Part shown: positions 63,593 to 64,000 of the stretch, in pieces | Layout of the letters: every line of letters begins with the position of its first letter | Numbering within the stretch: the first letter of the stretch is position 1 | Assembly (NCBI RefSeq): GCF_000718985.1 | Contig: NZ_JODL01000016.1 | Span: 1 to 64,000 of the forward strand | Direction of reading: 5' to 3' | DNA from: Streptomyces megasporus | Lineage (GTDB): Bacteria > Actinomycetota > Actinomycetes > Streptomycetales > Streptomycetaceae | Length of the DNA: 64,000 bases | Position numbers and translations under genes: made by a program | Notes under the pieces: generated by a model | What the model saw: only the letters and a program-made list of their open reading frames with translations | Told to the model about the DNA's origin: nothing | Databases searched by the model: none

Positions 63593-64000
63593 GCGCCCCC
63601 GACTCCGATCTCTTCTTCACCTCCGACGCCGCCGATGACGCCGCCGGGGCCGACCGCGCCCCGCGTCGCCCGGCGGACGACGGCCCGAGCGCCTCGACGA
63701 CGGTCACCGCGCGCGTCCCCGCCAAGGTCAACGTGCAGCTCTCGGTGGGCGGACTGCGGCCGGACGGCTTCCACGACCTGGCGAACGTCTTCCTCGCCGT
63801 GGGCCTGTACGACGAGATCACCGTCACCCCCACCGCCCCGACCGAGGGGCCGCGCATCACCTGCTCGGGCCCCGACACCCACCACGTGCCGCTGGACCGC
63901 TCCAACCTGGCCCTGCGCGCCGTGGACGCGCTCGCCCTCCGCCACGGCATCTCGCCGGACGTCCACGTCCACATCGACAAGGACATCCCCGTCGCGGGCG
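63589..64000 (+). CDS. ispE: 4-diphosphocytidyl-2-C-methyl-D-erythritol kinase, 5' part
   Basis: The first 137 residues of IspE, a GHMP kinase in the MEP isoprenoid pathway; it runs off the window. The ATG at 63589 overlaps the rsmA stop (ATGA). An acidic N-terminal extension of about 45 residues ([17 protein letters not shown]) precedes the normal start of the fold, [25 protein letters not shown]. The PAKVN and GFHDLANVF segments are diagnostic. The GHMP ATP-loop is expected just after the window ends. Confidence 0.9.
   Translation, partial: MSAPDSDLFFTSDAADDAAGADRAPRRPADDGPSASTTVTARVPAKVNVQLSVGGLRPDGFHDLANVFLAVGLYDEITVTPTAPTEGPRITCSGPDTHHVPLDRSNLALRAVDALALRHGISPDVHVHIDKDIPVAG

Overview
The window is a high-GC actinomycete chromosome segment, most likely Streptomyces. 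Supporting signs are the strong G/C third-position bias, frequent GTG starts, 4-base ATGA/GTGA stop-start overlaps, TANNNT -10 boxes seven bases before start codons (leaderless mRNAs), a LAETG sortase signal, and the gene order mfd / ABC-FtsX / tRNA-Gln / glmU-prs-rplY-pth / ppc / desaturase-TetR / galTEK / rsmI-tatD-rpfB-rsmA-ispE. From memory this resembles a conserved core region of Streptomyces; no database was searched.

Layout: 0.1-4.1 kb holds a Ser/Thr kinase coupled to a membrane protein and an orphan HsdM/HsdS-like methylase. 4.3-9.4 kb holds a DUF4352-type lipoprotein, then an aldo/keto reductase, an ATP-grasp enzyme and a CocE/NonD hydrolase. 9.5-17.1 kb holds mfd, a MacB-like ABC pair and tRNA-Gln(UUG). 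17.1-19.0 kb holds a gene relic and an orphan histidine kinase. 19.1-23.6 kb is a dense toxin/immunity-domain island: SUKH-3, YwqJ-type deaminase, a WHH-nuclease/SUKH-1 fusion, and an Imm35-like/proline-glycine/deaminase/SUKH-4 giant. 24-29.9 kb holds a coiled-coil protein, glmU, prs, rplY, pth and a membrane protein. 30-35.7 kb holds a sortase substrate, ppc and a desaturase-TetR operon under a long palindrome. 35.5-38.6 kb holds a VOC protein and a Tam-like methyltransferase, divergent from a MarR regulator, then a LuxR-type regulator. 38.9-44.4 kb holds galT-galE-galK divergent from a sodium/solute symporter, with phased DeoR-like sites between. 44.5-54.2 kb holds an atypical response regulator, two tandem proline-rich/beta-propeller membrane proteins, an ABC-F protein, an unknown protein and a MecA_N-type PBP. 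54.6-56.7 kb is a three-copy array of small NNIDC-motif loci. 56.8-64 kb holds pmt, rsmI, a zinc ribbon, tatD, rpfB, rsmA and the 5' end of ispE.

Together the window is mostly core metabolism and envelope biology. UDP-GlcNAc (glmU), PRPP (prs), Leloir galactose use, anaplerosis (ppc), O-mannosylation (pmt), peptidoglycan remodelling (rpfB, PBP) and ribosome maintenance (pth, rsmI, rsmA) are all present. Two islands stand out as poorly explained: the SUKH/deaminase/nuclease cluster, and the tandem NNIDC array, in which two copies share the same apparent internal deletion and a 111-base leader that is 110/111 identical.
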